From Thermoanaerobaculales bacterium (lineage in GTDB: Bacteria; Acidobacteriota; Thermoanaerobaculia; Thermoanaerobaculales; Sulfomarinibacteraceae), in contig JALOKS010000267.1 of assembly GCA_025456385.1 (NCBI GenBank), forward strand, positions 1 through 9,353: a stretch of DNA of 9,353 nt, in the 5' to 3' direction. Positions 6,373 through 9,353 of this stretch are shown here, in pieces. The notes under the pieces were generated by a model. It was not told the DNA's origin, made no database searches, and saw nothing but the letters and a program-made list of their open reading frames with translations. Position 1 is the first letter of the stretch. Each line of letters opens with the position of its first letter. Both the position numbers and the translations under genes were made by a program.

Positions 6373-6404
6373 CTCCGCCCCTCTGCCCGTCTGCCCCTCC
6401 GCCC
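6373..6404 (+). repeat. CTCTGCCC octamer x4
   Basis: Four tandem octamers: CTCCGCCC, CTCTGCCC, GTCTGCCC, CTCCGCCC. They form a pyrimidine-rich tract, purine-rich on the other strand. Confidence 0.75.
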
Positions 6405-6429
6405 ACGCGCCCGGCTGGTCGGGCGGGAA

Positions 6430-6457
6430 CTCAAAACTCAACACTCACAACTCAAAA
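6430..6457 (-). repeat. TTTTGAG-family heptad array (copy B, inverted: CTCAAAA)
   Basis: Four heptads on the + strand: CTCAAAA, CTCAACA, CTCACAA, CTCAAAA. The array ends 22 bp before the thioesterase ATG. In copy A the matching array ends 23 bp before the GTG of the ABC ATPase on the other strand, so the distance to the next start codon is nearly the same. Confidence 0.85.
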
Positions 6458-6479
6458 ATGATGGCCCGAATCGACGCCC

Positions 6480-6920
6480 ATGACTGACGACCACTTCCAT
6501 CGCCTCGAGCGGATGTACCTCGCGGCGCCGTTCAACGATGCCTACCGGCCAACCATCGCGGTCCGCAGTGGCGAGGCCGAGATCACCTTCGCCGTCGGTC
6601 CCCACTTCCACCACGCCGCCCGCAGCGTGCACGGCGCGGTCTACTTCAAGGCCCTGGACGACGCCGCCTTCTTCGCCGTCAACTCGCTGGTCGAGGACGT
6701 CTTCGTCGTCACGGTCAGCTTCAACGTCTACTTCGTGCGCCCCATGGGCGAAGGGGTCGTGCGCTGCCGGGGCACGGTCGTCAACGCGAGCCGCAACCTC
6801 TGGGTCGCGGAATCGGTTCTCGAGGACCAGGACGCACGGCTGCTCGGTCGCGGGAGCGGGACGTTCATGCGCAGCCGCCTGGCGCTTGCCGACGCCATGG
6901 GTTACGGCGACGGCGGCTGA
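6480..6920 (+). CDS. PaaI-like hotdog-fold thioesterase
   Basis: The 146-residue length is usual for single-domain hotdog thioesterases. The PaaI/4HBT pattern is clear: HGAVYFKALDDAAFFAVNS (51-69), in which His51-Gly52 and the acid at 60 or 61 correspond to the catalytic region at the start of the long hotdog helix. It is followed by strands with VTVSFNVYFVRPM (77-89), GVVRCRGTVVN (92-102) and LWVAESVLED (107-116). The family hydrolyses acyl-CoA thioesters in the cytoplasm, usually as a tetramer. The acyl substrate cannot be read from sequence and no phenylacetate or fatty-acid genes are near. The ATG at 6480 gives the full domain; there is no Shine-Dalgarno before it. fpg follows after 4 bp, so the two are probably co-transcribed. 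Confidence 0.88.
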   Translation: MTDDHFHRLERMYLAAPFNDAYRPTIAVRSGEAEITFAVGPHFHHAARSVHGAVYFKALDDAAFFAVNSLVEDVFVVTVSFNVYFVRPMGEGVVRCRGTVVNASRNLWVAESVLEDQDARLLGRGSGTFMRSRLALADAMGYGDGG

Positions 6921-6924
6921 GGCC

Positions 6925-7746
6925 ATGCCCGAGCTGCCCGAGGTCGAGACCGTCCGCCGCGCCCTCGCGCTCGAGCTCGGCGAGCTGCGGGTGCTCGCGG
7001 TGGGCGGCCGCTCGACCGCCTTGCGACGCCCGTTGGTGGTCGAACGCCTCGCCGCCGTCCTTCCCGGCCGGCGTTTCGCGGCCGCGCGGCGCCGCGGCAA
7101 GTTCCTGCTCCTCGACCTCGAGCCTCCGGGGACGCTGCTCTGCCACCTCGGCATGTCCGGGCGCCTGACGCTCGACGCCGTCTCGGCGCCGCTCCTGCCC
7201 CACACCCACCTCGTGCTGCGCCTCGAGGACGGGCGCGAGCTGCGATTCGTCGACCCGCGCCGCTTCGGCCTGCTCGACTGGCTCGAGCCCGGCGCGGAGG
7301 CGGCCGACCCGTCTCTCGCGAGGCTCGGCCCCGAGCCTCTGGACCCCGCGATCGGGCGCTGGTTGCCGCCCCGGCTCAAGGCGCGGCGGGCTCCCCTCAA
7401 GGCGCTGCTCCTCGATCAGCACCTGGTCGCCGGGGTCGGCAACATCTACGCCGCCGAGGCCCTGTGGCGAGCCGGCGTCCGCCCGGATCGCGAGGGCCGC
7501 CGCACGGCACTCCCGCGCCTCGAACGGCTCGCGCTGGAGGTCCGCAGCGTGCTCGAGGAGGCGGTCGCCGAGGGCGGCACCACGATCCGGGACTACGCCG
7601 CGCCCTCCGGCAACTTCGGCTCCTTCGCGGTCCGCCTCGAGGTCTACGGGCGGCAGGGCGAGCCCTGCCGCCGCTGCGGCGCCGAGCTGCGCGCCGATGT
7701 CCTCGGCGGCAGGACGACGGCGTGGTGCCCGCACTGCCAGCGGTAG
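6925..7746 (+). CDS. mutM: Formamidopyrimidine-DNA glycosylase (Fpg/MutM)
   Basis: The 273-residue protein starts MPELPEVETV; after Met removal Pro1 is the nucleophile and Glu2 the proton donor. Other family marks are the catalytic Lys in RRGKFLL (residue 59), HLGMSGRL (75-82), the void-filling residues in DPRRFG (110-115), a helix-two-turn-helix at LVAGVGNIYAAEALWRAG (167-184) and a C-terminal zinc finger with Cys248, 251, 268 and 271 (C-x2-C-x16-C-x2-C). The enzyme excises 8-oxoguanine and formamidopyrimidines and nicks the site by beta,delta-elimination. The DYAAPSGNFGSF region fits Fpg better than Nei, as does the intact finger. It starts 4 bp after the thioesterase stop; GAGG overlaps that stop, only 2 nt from the ATG. 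xthA, 0.7 kb upstream, encodes the enzyme that cleans the 3' ends. It appears complete and functional. Confidence 0.97.
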   Translation: MPELPEVETVRRALALELGELRVLAVGGRSTALRRPLVVERLAAVLPGRRFAAARRRGKFLLLDLEPPGTLLCHLGMSGRLTLDAVSAPLLPHTHLVLRLEDGRELRFVDPRRFGLLDWLEPGAEAADPSLARLGPEPLDPAIGRWLPPRLKARRAPLKALLLDQHLVAGVGNIYAAEALWRAGVRPDREGRRTALPRLERLALEVRSVLEEAVAEGGTTIRDYAAPSGNFGSFAVRLEVYGRQGEPCRRCGAELRADVLGGRTTAWCPHCQR

Positions 7747-7751
7747 GGCGC

Positions 7752-7800
7752 CGTTCGAACGTTCGAACGTTGAACGTTCAAACGTTTCCAGTTGGAACGT
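7752..7800. repeat. Cluster of three consecutive AACGTT/TTCGAA palindromes after mutM
   Basis: Three inverted repeats abut: CGTTCGAACGTTCGAACG (7752-7769, perfect 18 bp), TTGAACGTTCAA (7770-7781, perfect 12 bp) and an imperfect one at 7782-7800 (ACGTTTCCA and TGGAACGT around GT, with one bulged T). The cluster begins 5 bp after the mutM stop. Hairpins are possible in mutM mRNA, but no T-tract follows, so a terminator role is only a possibility. Confidence 0.75.
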
Positions 7801-7833
7801 GAGGTCGATCTGAATGGGTGACGTGGCCGGTTT

Positions 7834-7868
7834 CATTTCGAATTTCGAATTTCGAATTTCGAATTTTT
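7834..7868 (-). repeat. AAATTCG-family heptad array (copy C, inverted)
   Basis: On the + strand: CATTTCG, AATTTCG, AATTTCG, AATTTCG, AATTTTT. Five heptads again, the most regular of the three arrays, with internal TTCGAA palindromes. Confidence 0.9.
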
Positions 7869-8072
7869 GGGCGGAGGGGTATCTCAGGTCGGGTGTCGGG
7901 GACCGCTGGTCGGCGGCAGGAACAGCGGGCAGCGGCCGGGGACCGCGGCAGCGACCGTTGGCGGCGGGCAGCGCCAGCGTCCGGCCGCAGGCCGGCTCGC
8001 ACTTGACGCCGGACGCTTCGCCAGCTAGCGACCCGAGGGAACGACCCGGAGGTGACCAGTCCACGGCCCATT

Positions 8073-8293
8073 GCCACTGCCACTGCCCGCTGACCCTGCA
8101 GCTGTGACTGCCATCTGCCACGGTCGCTGGACCGGCACCCGGGCACGGACACGGAGACGGGCATGAAAACGGGCACTGCCCACTGCCACGGCTCACTGCC
8201 ACTGCCCTCAGACCCTGCGGCTGCCACTGTCATCTGCCGCTGTCACTGCACCTGAATCCGGGCACGGACACGGATACTTGCACGGGCACGTGT
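8073..8293 (+). repeat. 119-bp imperfect tandem direct repeat with hexad structure
   Basis: Copy 1 (about 8073-8175) and copy 2 (about 8192-8293) align without gaps at a constant offset of 119 bp: CACTGCCACTGCC (8077 and 8196 onward), GACCCTGC (8092 and 8211), CATCTGCC (8112 and 8231) and GGGCACGGACACGGA (8141 and 8260). Both contain hexads of the type CGGGCA, CGGACA, CGGAGA (8140-8175 and 8259-8288) and CACTGC words. Substitutions are frequent, so the duplication is not recent or its pieces are repeat-prone. Confidence 0.85.
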
Positions 8294-8348
8294 CGCATCC
8301 GAAGACCCGATCCCATGCACTCCCGGATGAACCGAACGGCCGAACGCC

Positions 8349-9182
8349 CTAGGGCGGCGGCAGCCTGATCCCGGACTGCGGCATCGCCGGGCTGCCCGTG
8401 CGCGGCTCGTCGCGCTGCGGGAAGCCGCCCTCGAGCGTCCTGGTGATGGTCGGGCCCACGTGCCCGAGCGGGGTCGGGCGGGGCGTCGGCACCTGACCAC
8501 CGCCCTGAGCCCAGGCCCAGGCGGCGAGGTTGGCGAGGTCCGTGACCGCCCGCGACAGCGCGACCCCGGCGACGCCGAAGGTCACCGCGCGGTCGTCGAG
8601 GCCCCGCCAGTCGCGCAGCTCGCCCGTGCGGTAGAACTCCTGCCCGACGAAGGGGTAGAGTGCGGCGCTGCGGGCCAGGCTGGCGGCGATGGCCGCCGCG
8701 AGCGCCCCGTCGTCGATCAGGCCGCGGTCCTGGCCGTAGTACACCAGCCGCACCCGCGGCAGGATCGAGTCCACGTAGGCCTGGTAGGCGCCCGCGTACG
8801 CGCCCTCGCGGTGGTCGTCGTGCGCGACCGCCAGGGGGTCGTTGGCGTCGAGCGCCAGCACCGCGAGCACGCCCAGCTCCTCGACGAGGTCGTCGAGCGG
8901 GACCGGCCGCCTCAGGTCATCGGCGCACCTCCGGGCCTGCGCCTCGAGCGCGACCGCCAGCGTCCCCGGCGGACCGGCACGCCACGCGGGCGGCGCGGCC
9001 AGGCCGCGGCGGATGCCGGCCTCGAAGCGCTTCTCGTGGCGCTGCACCTGGCGCGCGAGGTCCGGCGGGAAGAAGTCGACCGCGGTCCAGGCGACGTGGC
9101 GGGTCGTCGGCACGCCCCAGCCCAGGCAGGCCAGACCCGCGGCCACCACGAGCGCCAGCCGCGGACCGGAGGAGGAGATCAT
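8349..9182 (-). CDS. Unrecognised secreted protein, 277 aa
   Basis: A hydrophobic stretch at residues 8-22 after Arg8 looks like a Sec signal peptide; Cys19 lacks a good lipobox. The mature part begins WGVPTTRHVAWTAVDFFP, then RHEKRFEAGIRRGL. It continues with a helical core containing LALDANDPLAVAHDDHREGAY (His121, Asp122, Asp123, His124) and AYVDSILPRVRLVYYGQ. It ends in a Pro/Gly/Thr-rich tail from about 230. A tryptophan near the mature N-terminus, scattered His/Asp pairs and helical content recall zinc-dependent phospholipase C/S1-P1 nuclease proteins, but the ligand spacing does not clearly match, so I assign no function. The ATG overlaps the stop of the upstream TlpA-like gene (ATGA), so both are probably co-expressed and both act outside the cytoplasm. 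No clear Shine-Dalgarno precedes the start. Confidence 0.75.
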   Translation of the reverse strand: MISSSGPRLALVVAAGLACLGWGVPTTRHVAWTAVDFFPPDLARQVQRHEKRFEAGIRRGLAAPPAWRAGPPGTLAVALEAQARRCADDLRRPVPLDDLVEELGVLAVLALDANDPLAVAHDDHREGAYAGAYQAYVDSILPRVRLVYYGQDRGLIDDGALAAAIAASLARSAALYPFVGQEFYRTGELRDWRGLDDRAVTFGVAGVALSRAVTDLANLAAWAWAQGGGQVPTPRPTPLGHVGPTITRTLEGGFPQRDEPRTGSPAMPQSGIRLPPP

Positions 9183-9353
9183 GTGCCCGGAGGCGACGCA
9201 CTGTCGGCCGCGCCCGCTCCCAGCGCCGTCACCAGGCGGCGGATCTCGGTCGGGACCTCGGGCGAGTAGCCCTTGAAGATCTGCAGCGGCCGCCCCTCCC
9301 GGTCGAGGAGCACGTTGGTCGGCAGCGCGCGCACGCCGAGGATGGCCAGGTCG
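9179..9353 (-). CDS. TlpA/thioredoxin-like protein, C-terminal 57 residues (partial)
   Basis: The frame is open from the right edge to TGA at 9181-9179. The visible 57 residues include GVRALPTNVLLDREGRPL, which holds the cis-proline loop (Leu-Pro-Thr) and last strands of the thioredoxin fold, followed by the final helix PTEIRRLV. In TlpA/ResA-type proteins the pattern is V-x-x-x-P-T-x-x-x-D-x-x-G, usually in periplasmic thiol-disulfide reductases. The active-site cysteine pair and any signal lie outside the window, so activity cannot be judged. Its stop overlaps the start of the following secreted protein, an arrangement that suggests the two work in the same compartment. Confidence 0.8.
   Translation of the reverse strand, partial: DLAILGVRALPTNVLLDREGRPLQIFKGYSPEVPTEIRRLVTALGAGAADSASPPGT

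Larger units (their letters stand above)
6260..6479. other. Repeat-rich spacer between xthA and the thioesterase gene
   Basis: This 220-bp spacer contains in order an AAATTCG-family array in reverse orientation (6305-6339), an octamer repeat (6373-6404) and a CTCAAAA array (6430-6457). The order and orientation of the two heptad families are the inverse of those in the spacer at 4508-4700. No clear TANNNT box sits 6 nt before the thioesterase ATG (GAATCG occupies that place), and no Shine-Dalgarno is visible. A nine-codon frame, ATG 6458 to TGA 6487, overlaps the thioesterase start. Confidence 0.75.
7747..8348. other. Gene-free interval of about 600 bp with several repeat types
   Basis: The interval lies between two convergent transcription units. 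It contains palindromes (7752-7800), a heptad array (7834-7868), a GC-rich low-complexity stretch (about 7895-7975, where GGGGACCGC and GGCGGGCAGCG-like words recur), and a 119-bp direct repeat with hexanucleotide periodicity (8073-8293). The open frames crossing it have compositions dictated by the repeats (for example repeated Gln-Trp or Phe-Arg-Ile-Ser) and are not believable genes. No tRNA-like fold or promoter was recognised. Confidence 0.75.

Noticed and set aside
4524..6457. Insertion sequence bounded by the inverted composite repeats
   Set aside because: There is no transposase or recombinase between them, the repeats are simple-sequence arrays, and no target-site duplication is seen.
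4558..6483. 641-codon + frame through the spacer, HAD and xthA
   Set aside because: It runs out of frame with two clearly recognised proteins and is rich in Arg/Ser/Pro, as shadow frames are.
7814..8107. A small + strand protein-coding gene in the gene-free interval
   Set aside because: The frame is open only because 21 bp (three heptads) equals seven codons; the rest has no domain or ribosome-binding support.
6865..8202. Long - strand frame opposite mutM extending into the repeats
   Set aside because: It is antisense to mutM, and its other part is translated repeat (Gln-Trp and Cys-Pro runs).

Overview
This is a very GC-rich window from a bacterial chromosome. I read it as probably Acidobacteriota or a similar soil or sediment lineage. 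The clues are a VWFA-related secreted protein of the type common in Acidobacteriota, the codon bias, and short leaderless-looking promoters. The phylum is an inference, not a proof. No phage genes, transposase, CRISPR array, tRNA or rRNA was seen.

Layout. (1) 1-471 (-): the N-terminal part of a membrane-anchored PhnD-like substrate-binding protein, running off the left edge. (2) 549-1458 (+): a VWFA-related secreted protein broken by two internal deletions that change frame. (3) 1494-2465 (+): a hypothetical lipoprotein with its own promoter and a strong Shine-Dalgarno site. (4) 2469-4507 (-): a two-gene MacB/LolD-type ABC exporter (ATPase, then FtsX-like permease) with an ATGA overlap, ending 3 bp from the convergent lipoprotein gene. 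The permease carries a small four-cysteine insert. (5) 4508-4700: a divergent spacer filled with heptanucleotide repeats, lying between two leaderless-looking promoters. (6) 4701-6259 (+): a HAD-like phosphatase that appears to lack its motif IV acids, coupled by an ATGA overlap to exonuclease III. (7) 6260-6479: a second repeat-rich spacer. (8) 6480-7746 (+): a PaaI-like thioesterase followed 4 bp later by formamidopyrimidine-DNA glycosylase. (9) 7747-8348: about 600 bp without a gene, holding palindromes, heptads, and a 119-bp direct repeat with hexanucleotide periodicity. (10) 8349-9353 (-): the C-terminus of a TlpA/thioredoxin-like protein, coupled by an ATGA overlap to an unrecognised secreted protein.

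Function. The clearest functional theme is base-excision repair. Fpg removes oxidised purines and leaves blocked 3' ends that exonuclease III cleans, and the two genes lie within 1.5 kb. The ABC pair is a separate export or lipoprotein-handling unit. The other genes do not form an obvious pathway.

The most unusual content is non-coding. Three families of short repeats (AAATTCG heptads, TTTTGAG heptads and AACGTT palindromes) recur as AT-rich islands in three intergenic spacers, in both orientations. The heptad arrays stop just upstream of the -10 elements of two divergent genes. Three genes share a TANNNT box exactly 6 nt before an ATG or GTG. No complete new multi-gene system could be supported.
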